From Halomonas heilongjiangensis (GTDB lineage: Bacteria; Pseudomonadota; Gammaproteobacteria; Pseudomonadales; Halomonadaceae): a stretch of 64,000 nucleotides of DNA. The notes beneath the pieces are model-generated. The model saw only the letters and a list, made by a program, of their open reading frames with translations, was not told the DNA's origin and ran no database searches. The stretch lies in NCBI RefSeq assembly GCF_002879645.1, contig NZ_PNRE01000014.1, positions 1 through 64,000 on the forward strand, in the 5' to 3' direction. Each line of letters opens with the position of its first letter. Within the stretch, counting starts at the first letter, position 1. This document shows positions 36,811 to 45,518 of this stretch, one piece after another. The translations under genes were made by a program, and so were the position numbers.

Positions 36811-36844
36811 ACGACGAGGGCGCCCCGCGGGGCGCCCTCGTCGT
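36811..36844. terminator. 34-bp perfect palindrome between convergent genes
   Basis: The arms ACGACGAGGGCGCCCCG (36811-36827) and CGGGGCGCCCTCGTCGT (36828-36844) are fully complementary. As RNA the centre would form the loop, leaving a very stable ~15-bp GC-rich stem. It lies between tpm and the minus-strand YajG gene, without a T run on either side. A shared terminator is the likeliest use. Confidence 0.7.
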
Positions 36845-36858
36845 GCCGGCGGAGGCGA

Positions 36859-37449
36859 TCAGCGTGTCAGCAGGCGACCCAGCTCGGGATCGCGAAAGGC
36901 GCGGTCGAGGCCGTCCGAGAGCAGGTCGTTGAGCATGCGGGTATTGGTGTCGCGGTCGGGACGCACGGCAAAGCTCTGGGTACGCCGGGAGGTGTAGGTG
37001 CCGGTATAGGTGTTGCCGCCGTTGACCGCCTCGGCGATGAACACCGCCTCCAGGCGCGCCTCGTCGATCACCGGGCGGCTCTGGCCGCGTTCGTAGCCCA
37101 GGTGGTCGAGTGTCAGGGTCAGGCTGGGGCGCCCCTGGGCACTCTCGGTGGTGGGATTGAAGCCCATCTCGCGCACGGCCCGCTCGGCCTCGGCCTGGAG
37201 CCGGGGCACCAGCTCGTGGGCGCTGACCGTGATGGTGGACGTGGACATGGCGCTGCCGCTGCGGGTACCGATCACCTCGCTGTCGCGGCCGTCGACGGCC
37301 ACCACGGTGATCTGCTGGCCGCTGCCGGTCTGCGGCGCGGCGACACTGCGCTTGGGGCTCAGTTGCAGGTGGTGGGGGCTGGCACAGCCGGCCAGCCAGA
37401 GGCCGGCGAGCAGCACCGCGGAGAGGCGAAGGAAAGAGCGTCGACGCAT
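36859..37449 (-). CDS. yajG: YajG-family outer-membrane lipoprotein
   Basis: The 196-residue protein has a basic N terminus and a lipobox LAGC at about residues 19-22, so it is a lipoprotein. The mature part matches YajG: PKRSVAAPQ, ITVVAVDGRDSEVIGTRSG and the C-terminal LNDLLSDGLDRAFRDPEL. YajG has no firmly assigned function. It is transcribed towards tpm and separated from it by the 34-bp palindrome. The N-terminal two arginine triplets are unusual but fit a signal sequence. Confidence 0.85.
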   Translation of the reverse strand: MRRRSFLRLSAVLLAGLWLAGCASPHHLQLSPKRSVAAPQTGSGQQITVVAVDGRDSEVIGTRSGSAMSTSTITVSAHELVPRLQAEAERAVREMGFNPTTESAQGRPSLTLTLDHLGYERGQSRPVIDEARLEAVFIAEAVNGGNTYTGTYTSRRTQSFAVRPDRDTNTRMLNDLLSDGLDRAFRDPELGRLLTR

Positions 37450-37573
37450 CCGGTGTCTCCGTGAGGGTAGATGGGAGGATGTCCCGCGAGTATATCCCCT
37501 CGCGACGAGGGCAGGAATTCCCGGCGTGTCGGCGGAGGGTTACACTGTCGCGATAGACCAACGGATGGCCATC

Positions 37574-38014
37574 ATGATCCGATCCGCGATGCCCGAGGAC
37601 ATACCGCTCCTCGTCGACATCTGGCTGCGAGCCTCGCGCCAGGCCCACGATTTCATTCCCGCCGAGTTCTGGGAGGCGCGGGCCGAGGCGATGGCGCGTG
37701 ACTACCTGCCCGCCGCCGAGGTCCATGTGCTGGACATCGGTAGCCGGGTGATCGGCTTCGCCGCCCTCAACGACGACCACCTCGAGGCGCTGTTCGTCGA
37801 CCCGGACGTGCAGGGCTATGGTCACGGTTCCCGGCTGATGGCCCATGCCATGGAACGCCATCGCCGCATCACCCTGTGTGTCTACTCGCGTAACGTGCGA
37901 GCGGTCTCCCTCTACCGGCGGCTGGGCTTCCAGGTCTGCGGCGAGGGCGAGGACTCGCTGACGGGCGAGCGGGAGACCCGGATGCAATGGACCCGCCAGC
38001 CAGCCTGCGAGTGA
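37574..38014 (+). CDS. GNAT-family N-acetyltransferase (YjaB-like)
   Basis: The 146-residue acetyltransferase has the acetyl-CoA-binding region LEALFVDPDVQGYGHGSRLMAHAM (motif A, with V-x-G-x-G-x-G/S pattern) and the terminal NVRAVSLYRRLGFQVCGEGE segment. The N-terminal SMPEDIPLLVDIWLRASRQAHDFIP resembles E. coli YjaB. The substrate is unknown. ATG 37574 matches YjaB length; ATG 37565 three codons upstream is an alternative. It stands between yajG (divergent) and the sulfate transporter genes (convergent). Confidence 0.85.
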   Translation: MIRSAMPEDIPLLVDIWLRASRQAHDFIPAEFWEARAEAMARDYLPAAEVHVLDIGSRVIGFAALNDDHLEALFVDPDVQGYGHGSRLMAHAMERHRRITLCVYSRNVRAVSLYRRLGFQVCGEGEDSLTGERETRMQWTRQPACE

Positions 38015-38076
38015 GCGCGATGCTCGCGACCCCGCCCATCGGCCGCTCGTCGGGGAGCGAGAACCCGGTTCCGGGG

Positions 38077-39192
38077 TCACGATACCGCTTCGCGGGCTCT
38101 CGTGGGGCGGGTGTCTGGCTCCGCGGGGAAGCGATGCCAGCGCCGGGGCAGGGCGTAGAGGCGCTGGCCGCGCCGCAGGTCGAGGCGCTCGTAGTCGGCG
38201 TGGCGCAGCGTGGCGAGCCAGGGCGAGGCCATCCAGTCCGCGGCGAGTTCCACCCTCACTTCGGCGCCCACCGGCGAGATGGCGGTGACGGTGGCCGGCA
38301 GCCTGGCGTCGGCGGTCGGCGCTTCTGCCAGTTTCACCTCGTGGGGGCGCAGCAGCAGCTCCTCCGGGCCGTCGGGGAGCTCGACCGCCAGCCGTGCATC
38401 GCCACAGGTGAGGGTGCCGTCGCGCACTTCGCCCTCCAGGTGATTCACGTCGCCCAGGAACTCGAACACGAAGCGGTTGGCCGGTGCGCGATAGAGGCTG
38501 TCCGGCGTGTCGATCTGCTCGATGCGGCCGTTGCTCATCACCACCACCCGGTCGGAGAGCTCCAGTGCCTCCTCCTGGTCGTGGGTGACGAAGACGCTGG
38601 TGAAGTTCAGCTCGTCATGCAGGTGGCGCAGCCAGCGGCGCAGCTCCTGGCGCACCTTGGCATCCAGCGCGCCGAAGGGTTCGTCGAGCAGCAGCACGTC
38701 GGGGCGCAGGGCGAGCGCCCGGGCCAGCGAGACGCGCTGCTGCTGTCCGCCGGAGAGCTGGGCCGGGTAGCGGTTGGCCAGCGGTTCGAGCTGGACCATC
38801 TCCAGCAGGCGGTGCACCCGGGCGCGGATCTCGCCGCCGGTCGGCCGCTGCCGACGGGGCATCACGGTGAGGCCGAAGGCCACGTTGTCGTAGACCGTCA
38901 TGTGCCGGAACAGCGCATAGTGCTGGAAGACGAAGCCGATGCGTCGGTCGCGCACGTGCACGTGGGTCACGTCGCGGTCGCCGAAGAGGATGCGCCCGGG
39001 CGCCGGCGTGTGGTCGGCGGCCTCGAGCCCGGCGATGATGCGCAGCAGGGTGGTCTTGCCGGAGCCCGAGGGGCCGAGCAGGCCGATCAGCTCGCCCTCG
39101 CGGATCTCCAGGTCGAGGGGGTCCAGGGCCCTGGCGGCCCCCCGGCCCGGCGGGCCATAGGTCTTGGCGATATTCTGAAGGCGGATGCTCAT
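38077..39192 (-). CDS. cysA: Sulfate/thiosulfate ABC transporter ATP-binding protein
   Basis: The 371-residue ATPase has Walker [15 protein letters not shown]-loop FVFQHYALF, signature LSGGQQQR, Walker [13 protein letters not shown] and the H-loop [11 protein letters not shown]-terminal TOBE-like regulatory domain (about 240-350) follows, as in CysA. The ATG at 39192 overlaps the stop of cysW (ATGA); an earlier in-frame start lies inside cysW. It energises import of sulfate or thiosulfate bound by the periplasmic protein encoded upstream. The C-terminal tail is rich in arginine. Confidence 0.95.
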   Translation of the reverse strand: MSIRLQNIAKTYGPPGRGAARALDPLDLEIREGELIGLLGPSGSGKTTLLRIIAGLEAADHTPAPGRILFGDRDVTHVHVRDRRIGFVFQHYALFRHMTVYDNVAFGLTVMPRRQRPTGGEIRARVHRLLEMVQLEPLANRYPAQLSGGQQQRVSLARALALRPDVLLLDEPFGALDAKVRQELRRWLRHLHDELNFTSVFVTHDQEEALELSDRVVVMSNGRIEQIDTPDSLYRAPANRFVFEFLGDVNHLEGEVRDGTLTCGDARLAVELPDGPEELLLRPHEVKLAEAPTADARLPATVTAISPVGAEVRVELAADWMASPWLATLRHADYERLDLRRGQRLYALPRRWHRFPAEPDTRPTRAREAVS

Positions 39193-40034
39193 GTCGAAGC
39201 CTCCTGGCGCGCGGCGCGCCATTCCAGGCCGGCCTTGGCGGCCAGCGTCAACAGGGCGATCAGGGCCAGCAGTGCGGCGCTGGCGAAGGCGCCCACGGTG
39301 TTGTAGTCCTGATAGAGCTGCTCCAGGTGCAGCGGCAGGGTGTTGGTCTGGCCGCGGATGGCGCCGGAGACCACCGACACCGCGCCGAACTCGCCCACCG
39401 CCCGGGCGTTGGTGAGGATCACCCCGTAGAGCAGTGCCCAGCGGATGTTGGGCAGGGTCACGCGGCGAAACAGCGTCCAGCCCGAGGCGCCCAGCGTCAC
39501 GGCGGCCTCCTCGTCACGCGAGCCCTGGGCCTGCATCAGCGGGATCAGCTCCCGGGCCACGAAGGGGCAGGTGACGAAGATGGTCACCATCAGGATGCCC
39601 GGCCAGGCGAACATCAACTGGATGTCATGGGTGTCAAGCCAGCCACCGATCCAGCCGTTGCGCCCGTAGAGCAGCAGGTAGACCAGGCCCGCCACCACCG
39701 GCGACACCGCGAAGGGGATGTCGATCAGGGTCTGCAGGATGCGCCGTCCGGGAAAGCGGAAGCGCGTCACCAGCCAGGCCAGCATGACGCCGAACACCAG
39801 GTTGACCGGGATGGTCAGCACGGTGATGAACAGTGTCAGGCCAATGGCCGAGCGCGTGTAGCTGTTGGTGACGTTGGTCCAGAACACCCCGGCGCCCTGG
39901 GCGAAGGCCTGGGCGAAGATCGCCACCAGCGGCAGCAGTAGGAACAGCGCCGACAGGGCCACCGCCGCGATCACGAGCAGGCGCCGCACCCGCGGGGCGT
40001 CACCGATGCGCTGGGTACCCTCGAGTCGCGACAT
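39189..40034 (-). CDS. cysW: Sulfate ABC transporter permease CysW
   Basis: The 281-residue permease has six membrane helices and the EAA loop ([24 protein letters not shown]). Its [39 protein letters not shown] and [25 protein letters not shown] segments fit CysW rather than CysT. The ATG at 40034 ([14 protein letters not shown]) overlaps the end of cysT by one base, and the 3' end overlaps cysA, so cysTWA is translationally coupled. Confidence 0.95.
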   Translation of the reverse strand: MSRLEGTQRIGDAPRVRRLLVIAAVALSALFLLLPLVAIFAQAFAQGAGVFWTNVTNSYTRSAIGLTLFITVLTIPVNLVFGVMLAWLVTRFRFPGRRILQTLIDIPFAVSPVVAGLVYLLLYGRNGWIGGWLDTHDIQLMFAWPGILMVTIFVTCPFVARELIPLMQAQGSRDEEAAVTLGASGWTLFRRVTLPNIRWALLYGVILTNARAVGEFGAVSVVSGAIRGQTNTLPLHLEQLYQDYNTVGAFASAALLALIALLTLAAKAGLEWRAARQEAST

Positions 40035-40891
40035 CAGCCCATCCCTCCATGCAACCGCTTGATGAAGCGTCCCTGCCACAGGTTGATGGCCAGCAGCAGG
40101 GCCAGCGAGACGAACAGCACCACCGAGGCGATGGCCGAGGCGCCGGCATAGTCGTACTCCTGCAGCTTGACGAAGATCATCAGCGCGGTGATCTCGGTCT
40201 CATAGGGCATGTTGCCGGCGATGAAGATGATGGCGCCGAACTCGCCCAGCGAGCGCACGAAGGCGAGGCCGGTGCCGGTGACCAGGGCCGGCCAGAGGTG
40301 AGGCAGGATCACCCGCCGGAAGGCGGTGCCGTCGCTGGCGCCGAGGGTAAGGGCCGCCTCGTCCACCTCAACGGGCAGGTCCTCGAGGACCGGTTGCACG
40401 GTGCGCACCACGAAGGGGATGCTGGTGAAGGCCATGGCCAGGGCGATGCCCACCCAGGTGTAGGCGACCTGCAGGCCCAGCGGCTCGAGCAGGCGACCCA
40501 TCCAGCCGTTGCTCGAGTAGAGGGTGGCGAGCGTGATGCCGGCCACCGCCGTGGGCAGGGCGAAGGGCAGGTCCATCAGGGCATCGAGCAGTCGCCTGCC
40601 GGGAAACTCGTAGCGTACCAGCACCCAGGCCAGCAGCAGGCCGAAGGCCGCATTGACGATCGCCGCCACCGCCGCCGCCCCCATGGTGACGGTGTAGCTG
40701 GCCACTACCCGGCCATCGGTGATGATCGCCCAGTACTGGGCCAGGCTGAGATCGGCCAACTGACCGAACAGCCCGGTCATCGGCAGCAGCAGTACCAGCG
40801 AGACGAACAGCAGGCTGACGCCGAGCGAGAGACCGAAGCCCGGCAGCACACGCCTGGGGGAGCTGCCGGCGCGGAGGGCGAGCGTGATCAT
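40034..40891 (-). CDS. cysT: Sulfate ABC transporter permease CysT
   Basis: The 285-residue permease (also called CysU) has six membrane helices and the EAA motif in VDEAALTLGASDGTAFRRVILPHLWPAL. PGFGLSLGVSLLFVSLVLLLPMTGL at the N terminus and GEFGAIIFIAGNMPYETEITALMIFVKLQEYDYAGA towards the C terminus are typical of CysT. It forms the channel with CysW. It overlaps the upstream binding-protein gene by 4 bp and cysW by 1 bp. Confidence 0.95.
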   Translation of the reverse strand: MITLALRAGSSPRRVLPGFGLSLGVSLLFVSLVLLLPMTGLFGQLADLSLAQYWAIITDGRVVASYTVTMGAAAVAAIVNAAFGLLLAWVLVRYEFPGRRLLDALMDLPFALPTAVAGITLATLYSSNGWMGRLLEPLGLQVAYTWVGIALAMAFTSIPFVVRTVQPVLEDLPVEVDEAALTLGASDGTAFRRVILPHLWPALVTGTGLAFVRSLGEFGAIIFIAGNMPYETEITALMIFVKLQEYDYAGASAIASVVLFVSLALLLAINLWQGRFIKRLHGGMG

Positions 40892-41898
40892 CGACGCTGC
40901 AACTGATCCAGCAAGGCGCCGCCGGCGAAGTGCGCTTCCATGGCCTCCTCCCAGCTACCGACGATGTTCTCGACCTGCAGCAGCTCGGTCTGCGGGAAGC
41001 GTTCGGCGAACTCCTCGACCACCGCTTCGTGGTGCACGCGATAGTTGAAGCCGGCGAGCTGGCGCTGGGCCTCTTCGCTGTAGAGGTACTCCACGTAGGC
41101 GCGGGCCAGGTCGAGGTTACCGTTACGCTCGGCGTTGGGCTCGACCACCGCCACCGGGAACTCGGCCAGGATGCTCACCGGCGGCACGATGACCTCGTAG
41201 TCCTCCTCGCCGTATTCGCCGCGGATGTTGTTGACCTCGGACTCGAAGCTGATCAGCACGTCGCCGATACCGCGCTCGATGAAGCTGGTGGTGGCACCGC
41301 GACCTCCGGTGTCGAAGACCGCCACGTTGCGCAGGAAGGTGCGCATGAAGTCGTGAATCCGCTCCTCGTCGCCGTCGAAGGCGTCGTCGGCATACCCCCA
41401 GGCGGCCAGGTAGGTGTAGCGGCCGTTGCCGGAGGTCTTGGGGTTGGGGAAGACCATCTCCACGTCCTCGCGCACCAGGTCGTCCCAGTTCTCGATGCCC
41501 TTGGGGTTGCCCTTGCGGACCAGGAAGGCGGTGGTGGAGTAGTAGGGCGAGGCGTTGTTGGGCAGCTGTGCCTGCCAGTCCTCGGCCACCAGGCCGCCAT
41601 CGGCGAGCGCCTGGACATCGGTGACCTGGTTGTAGGTCACCACGTCGGCGCGCAGTCCCTGGAGGATGGCGCGGGCCTGGGCGGACGAACCGCCGTGGGA
41701 CTGGCTGATCTCGACCTCTTCGTCGTGTTCGGCCTGCCACCAGGCCGTGAACTCGGGATTGATGGCGGCGAACAGCTCGCGAGCGATGTCGTAGGAGGAG
41801 TTGAGCAGTTCGCGCTCGGCGGCCAGGGCCGGGCCGGCCAGGCCGGTGCCCAGGGCGATGGCGAGCAGGCTCTGCTTGAGGAGGCGCGATGCGGTCAT
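40888..41898 (-). CDS. Sulfate ABC transporter substrate-binding protein
   Basis: The 336-residue periplasmic protein has a signal peptide ending ALAAE (about 26). The sulfate-binding family motifs are ELLNSSYDIARELF, ISQSHGGSSAQARAIL, ADVVTYNQVTDVQALA, VFPNPKTSGNGRYTYLAAWGYA and AEFPVAVVEPNAERNG. It belongs to the Sbp/CysP group; I cannot separate sulfate from thiosulfate preference. ATG 41898 is used. It is the first gene of sbp-cysTWA and lies downstream of an AT-rich control region. Confidence 0.93.
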   Translation of the reverse strand: MTASRLLKQSLLAIALGTGLAGPALAAERELLNSSYDIARELFAAINPEFTAWWQAEHDEEVEISQSHGGSSAQARAILQGLRADVVTYNQVTDVQALADGGLVAEDWQAQLPNNASPYYSTTAFLVRKGNPKGIENWDDLVREDVEMVFPNPKTSGNGRYTYLAAWGYADDAFDGDEERIHDFMRTFLRNVAVFDTGGRGATTSFIERGIGDVLISFESEVNNIRGEYGEEDYEVIVPPVSILAEFPVAVVEPNAERNGNLDLARAYVEYLYSEEAQRQLAGFNYRVHHEAVVEEFAERFPQTELLQVENIVGSWEEAMEAHFAGGALLDQLQRR

Positions 41899-41932
41899 GG
41901 GGGGCTCCGAAGATGGTTTGGACGCTAACAAC

Positions 41933-41997
41933 AAGGTTAATTCTCGATTTGAGGAATTACAATCGTGTTCTTTATTTGTTTTTGGAATAAATCCCGA
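41933..41997 (-). promoter_or_regulatory. AT-rich control region upstream of the sulfate transporter operon
   Basis: This ~65-bp stretch is far richer in A and T than its surroundings. Read on the minus strand it contains TTTATTCCAAAAACAAATAAA and, nearer the gene, ATTCCTCAAATCGAGAAT, a partial inverted repeat. CysB-activated promoters typically have such AT-rich binding sites, and cysB lies 16 kb away in the window. The exact -35 and -10 are not clear. Confidence 0.45.
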
Positions 41998-42058
41998 TGG
42001 TCGCTCTTCATGACCGGGGCGTCGAAAAGCGTGTCGCCTGCTGCCAGACGGGTGCCTC

Positions 42059-42067
42059 TGCTAGAAT
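42059..42067 (+). promoter_or_regulatory. Extended -10 promoter of rpe
   Basis: TGCTAGAAT is an extended -10 element lying 34 bp before the rpe start. No good -35 is visible, which is tolerated by extended -10 promoters. Confidence 0.5.
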
Positions 42068-42101
42068 GCACTCTTTCTGGAGCAACCGCCTGGACACTTC
42101 C

Positions 42102-42803
42102 ATGACCGACGCGACCCGTGACTTCCTCATCGCCCCCTCGATCCTCTCCGCCGACTTCGCGCGCCTGGGCGAGGAGGTGGACAACGTGCTGGCCGCCGGG
42201 GCCGACATCGTCCACTTCGATGTGATGGACAATCACTACGTGCCCAACCTGACCATCGGGCCCATGGTCTGCGAGGCGCTGAGGAAGCACGGCGTGACGG
42301 CGCCCATCGACGCGCACCTGATGGTGCGGCCGGTGGACCGGCTGATCGATGACTTCATCGAGGCCGGCGCGAGCTACATCACCTTTCACCCGGAGGCGTC
42401 CGACCACATCGACCGCTCCCTGCAGCTGATTCGCGACGGCGGCTGCAAGGCGGGGCTGGTGTTCAATCCGGCCACTCCGCTCAGCTACCTCGACCACGTC
42501 ATGGACAAGGTCGACATGATCCTGCTGATGAGTGTCAATCCCGGGTTCGGTGGCCAGGCCTTCATTCCCGGCACCCTGGACAAGCTGCGCGAGGCGCGTC
42601 GACGCATCGACGCCTCGGGGCTCGACATCCGCCTGGAGATCGACGGCGGCGTCAAGGTCGACAACATCGCCGAGATCGCCCGGGCCGGGGCCGATACCTT
42701 CGTCGCCGGCTCGGCGATCTTCAAGGCCGGCAGCGAGGTCGACCCGCATCGCTACGACAGCGTGATCCGCGAGTTCCGCGAGCAGCTGGCCGGGGTGAGG
42801 TGA
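42102..42803 (+). CDS. rpe: Ribulose-phosphate 3-epimerase
   Basis: The 233-residue TIM-barrel enzyme interconverts ribulose-5-phosphate and xylulose-5-phosphate in the pentose phosphate pathway. Visible motifs are [16 protein letters not shown] at the N terminus, [18 protein letters not shown] with metal-binding residues, [26 protein letters not shown] and [11 protein letters not shown]. The length is normal. ATG 42102 is used; an open frame upstream passes through the promoter. The GIY-YIG gene begins at its stop codon. Confidence 0.96.
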   Translation: MTDATRDFLIAPSILSADFARLGEEVDNVLAAGADIVHFDVMDNHYVPNLTIGPMVCEALRKHGVTAPIDAHLMVRPVDRLIDDFIEAGASYITFHPEASDHIDRSLQLIRDGGCKAGLVFNPATPLSYLDHVMDKVDMILLMSVNPGFGGQAFIPGTLDKLREARRRIDASGLDIRLEIDGGVKVDNIAEIARAGADTFVAGSAIFKAGSEVDPHRYDSVIREFREQLAGVR

Positions 42804-43105
42804 GCAGGGCAGTGAGTGACGGCGCGTCGTCCCCGCGCTGGCATCTCTACCTGATAGAGACCGCCAGCGGTGCCCTCTATACCGGCATCACCACCGACGT
42901 GGCGCGGCGGCTGGCCGAGCACGCTGCCGGGCGGGGCGCCAAGGCGCTGCGTGGCCGTGGGCCCCTGCGGCTGGTTCACCACGAGGCGGTGGGTAGCCGC
43001 GGCGAGGCGCTGCGGCTCGAGGCCTGGCTCAAGCGCCTCCCGGCGACGAAGAAGCGAGCCTGGCTGGCGGATCGCCCGAAAGCGGGCCATCCGCGACACC
43101 GTTAG
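42800..43105 (+). CDS. GIY-YIG nuclease-domain protein (UPF0213/YhbQ type)
   Basis: The 101-residue protein is a single GIY-YIG domain: [38 protein letters not shown] carries the paired tyrosines, the arginine (VARRL) and the histidine of the fold, and [12 protein letters not shown] has the catalytic-type glutamate. Stand-alone proteins of this group are putative endonucleases with no settled role. The GTG at 42800 overlaps the rpe stop (GTGA); a GTG at 42812 is an alternative start. Gph, often nearby in relatives, lies 1.5 kb downstream. Confidence 0.88.
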   Translation: MSRAVSDGASSPRWHLYLIETASGALYTGITTDVARRLAEHAAGRGAKALRGRGPLRLVHHEAVGSRGEALRLEAWLKRLPATKKRAWLADRPKAGHPRHR

Positions 43106-43186
43106 CCGGGAGGCCGCCCTCGAACGCCGAGTTGCCGGGCCCGCGGCCGCCGATTCGTGGCGGCCCCGGGCGCTGGCGGCGGTGGT

Positions 43187-44485
43187 TCAGTGCAGCTTCA
43201 TGCGTGGCTTGAGGAAGCGGTTGAGCCCATCCACCACCACCATCAGGGCGGTCTTCAGGCTGCCGTGAATGGCGCGCTGGTGCATGCGGTAGAGTGAGGA
43301 GTAGAAGAACTTGGCGAGGTGCCCCTCGATGAACAGGCTGCGTGCCGAGGCGCCGCGCATCAGGCTGCCGATGGCATCGAAGTGAGCCAGCGAGATCAGC
43401 GAGCCGCGGTCCCGGAACACGAACGGCTTGAGCGGCTTGCCGTCGAGCCGTGCCAACAGGTTGCGATACAGCCGGTTGGCCTGCTGGTGGGCGGCCTGGG
43501 CGCGGGGCGGGACCGTCGCATCGCCCGCCTGGGGGCAGCTGGCACAGTCGCCGAAGGCGAAGATATGCGGGTCGTCGACGCTCTGCAGGGTGGCGTCGAC
43601 CTTGAGGCGATGGTTGTGTTCCGTCGCCAGGCCCAGCTCCGAGAGAAAGGCCGGTGCCTTGATGCCGGCGGCCCAGACGCTCAGGTCGGTCTCGATCCGT
43701 TCACCGCTGGCGGTGACGATGGCGGAGGGGTCGACCTCGGTGACCCGTGTCGCCACGTGCACCCGGACGCCGAGGCGCTCCAGCTCGGCATGCACCGCCC
43801 GACTGATGCGGTCGGGCAGGGCCGGCAGGATGTCCGGGGCCGCCTCGATCAGGTGCACCTCGAGTTGCTCGCTCTCGAGGGGGGTGAACCCATAGCTGTT
43901 GAGCATCTGGGAGGCGTCGTAGAGCTCGGCGGCGAGCTCCACGCCGGTGGCGCCGGCGCCGACGATCCCCACTGCCATCCGCGGGTTCCGATGCTGCTGC
44001 GGAGCGTTGTAACGCAGGAAGACATTGAGCATGTCGCGGCGAAAGGCCTCGGCCTGGTGAGGGCTGTCCAGGAAGTGGCAGTGTTCGGCGACGCCCGGGG
44101 TGCCGAAGTCGTTACTGACGCTGCCGATTGCGATCACCAGCTCGTCGTAGGGCAGGGTCCGCGAGGGCAGCACCTCGACGCCGTCGTCGTCGAGGATCGG
44201 CGCCAGGGTCAGGGTACGTGCCTCCCGGTCCAGGCCGCACAGGGTACCGCGCTGGAACTGGTAGCCATGGGCCCGGGCGTGCCCCTGATAGGCGATCTCG
44301 TCCAGCCCGGAATCCAGGGCGCCGGTGGCGACTTCGTGCAGTAGCGGCTTCCAGATATGGGTCGAGTTGCGGTCCACCAGCACGATCTCGGCCTTGCCCC
44401 GCCTGCCGAGCCTGCGGCCGAGCCGGGTGACCAGCTCCAGGCCCCCGGCGCCACCGCCGACGACCACGATTCTTGGTACGCTCAT
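43187..44485 (-). CDS. ndh: Type II NADH:quinone oxidoreductase
   Basis: The 432-residue flavoprotein has an FAD-binding motif VVVGGGAGGLELVTRLG (about 7-23), the LVDRNSTHIWKPLLHEVATGALD segment and an NADH-binding motif VGIVGAGATGVELAAEL (about 170-186). The FAFGDCASCPQ and PRAQAAHQQANRLYRNL motifs are typical of NDH-2. A C-terminal amphipathic region anchors it to the membrane. It passes electrons from NADH to quinone without pumping protons. ATG 44485 has AGGAA upstream; the longer frame begins in the gph promoter region. Confidence 0.93.
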   Translation of the reverse strand: MSVPRIVVVGGGAGGLELVTRLGRRLGRRGKAEIVLVDRNSTHIWKPLLHEVATGALDSGLDEIAYQGHARAHGYQFQRGTLCGLDREARTLTLAPILDDDGVEVLPSRTLPYDELVIAIGSVSNDFGTPGVAEHCHFLDSPHQAEAFRRDMLNVFLRYNAPQQHRNPRMAVGIVGAGATGVELAAELYDASQMLNSYGFTPLESEQLEVHLIEAAPDILPALPDRISRAVHAELERLGVRVHVATRVTEVDPSAIVTASGERIETDLSVWAAGIKAPAFLSELGLATEHNHRLKVDATLQSVDDPHIFAFGDCASCPQAGDATVPPRAQAAHQQANRLYRNLLARLDGKPLKPFVFRDRGSLISLAHFDAIGSLMRGASARSLFIEGHLAKFFYSSLYRMHQRAIHGSLKTALMVVVDGLNRFLKPRMKLH

Positions 44486-44590
44486 GAGTGAGTTCCTGGG
44501 AATAAAGGGGATACCAGCATAAGCCGGTCCGCATTCCCTGCCCATGGGTAATCCGGCACAATGGGGACTTTCCTTCCGCGGAGGATTCCC

Positions 44591-45256
44591 ATGCACCCAC
44601 TCCTCGACGGCATCCGGGTGGTGGCCTTCGATCTCGACGGTACCCTGATCGACTCCGTGCCCGACCTGGCCGTGGCGGTGGATGCCGCCCTGGTCGACCT
44701 CGGCCTCGCGCCGGCCGGTGAGGTCAGGGTGCGGGCCTGGGTCGGCAACGGCTCGCTCAAGCTGATGGAACGCGCCCTGGCCGATGCCCTGGGCAGCACG
44801 CCGACGTCAGATTGGCTGGAACGTGGCCACCAGGGCTTTCTCGGGCACTACGGCCGTGATCCCGCCTCGCGTACCCGGCTCTATCCCGGGGCGCGCGAGG
44901 CGCTGGATGGCCTGCGGGCACGCGGATTGCCGCTGGCTCTGGTGACCAACAAGCCCTTCGCCTTCATTGCCCCGATCCTCGAGGGCTTCGGCCTGGAGAA
45001 ACACTTCGGGCTGTGTCTCGGCGGTGACAGCCTGCCGGAGAAGAAGCCCTCCCCGGTCCCCTTGCTGCACGTGGCGAGCCACTTCCAGGTGGTGCCGGAG
45101 GCCTGCCTGATGGTGGGGGATTCGCGCCACGACATCGCGGCGGGCCGGCGCGCGGGCTTTCGTGTCCTGGCGGTGCCCTACGGCTACAATCACGGCGAGC
45201 CGGTGCGCGACTGCGGCCCGGATGCGGTGGTTGAATCGCTGGCGGAACTCGTTTAG
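44591..45256 (+). CDS. gph: Phosphoglycolate phosphatase
   Basis: The 221-residue HAD hydrolase has motif I VVAFDLDGTLIDSVPDL, motif II LALVTNKP, and motifs III/IV EKKPSPVPLL and MVGDSRHDIAAGRRAGF. It removes phosphate from 2-phosphoglycolate formed in DNA repair. ATG 44591 is chosen because CGCGGAGGA lies ~8 bp upstream; an ATG at 44561 adds ten residues. The order rpe...gph-trpE is conserved in pseudomonads and halomonads. Confidence 0.93.
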   Translation: MHPLLDGIRVVAFDLDGTLIDSVPDLAVAVDAALVDLGLAPAGEVRVRAWVGNGSLKLMERALADALGSTPTSDWLERGHQGFLGHYGRDPASRTRLYPGAREALDGLRARGLPLALVTNKPFAFIAPILEGFGLEKHFGLCLGGDSLPEKKPSPVPLLHVASHFQVVPEACLMVGDSRHDIAAGRRAGFRVLAVPYGYNHGEPVRDCGPDAVVESLAELV

Positions 45257-45336
45257 GGTAACTTTGGCTGTCGCTATGAGCGCTGCCTGGTCAATATGTT
45301 TTCGCTATCATAACTTCCCACGCGGGAAACGCTTCG

Positions 45337-45444
45337 ATGGACGGCCGCATGACGCTGGATGACCTCGCCTCTCGTGGTGGTGACCCCCTGGTCGCCGCCT
45401 GCCCGACTGCGCCGCACGCCGTGCCCGGCGGCTGGCGATGGTGA
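45337..45444 (+). CDS. Candidate trp leader peptide ending Trp-Arg-Trp
   Basis: An ATG at 45337, behind GGGAAAC, opens a 35-codon frame whose last residues are PGGWRW then TGA, 75 bp before trpE. Tryptophan is rare, so two tryptophan codons in the last three of a short frame in front of trpE suggest a ribosome-stalling attenuator peptide. A second in-frame ATG at 45349 gives a 31-residue version. Attenuation of trpE has been reported in pseudomonads. The Trp codons lie in one arm of the downstream helix. Length is greater than E. coli TrpL (14 residues). Confidence 0.55.
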   Translation: MDGRMTLDDLASRGGDPLVAACPTAPHAVPGGWRW

Positions 45445-45494
45445 CGCTCCACAGCTGAGCGGGCTTCCGCTCGCCTCCGTCACCACCATCGCCA
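45376..45494 (+). promoter_or_regulatory. Competing RNA helices in the trpE leader
   Basis: The 3' segment 45478-45494 (CGTCACCACCATCGCCA) can pair with 45433-45446 (TGGCGATGGTGACG, which contains both Trp codons and the leader stop; 14 pairs with a 3-nt bulge). It can instead pair with GGTGGTGAC at 45376-45384 (9 to 10 pairs). A small hairpin GAGCGG-GCTT-CCGCTC (45457-45472) lies inside. The mutually exclusive pairings suit attenuation, but there is no T run for a classical terminator. Confidence 0.5.
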
Positions 45495-45518
45495 ACTTCC
45501 ATCATCGAGGATCCGGGC

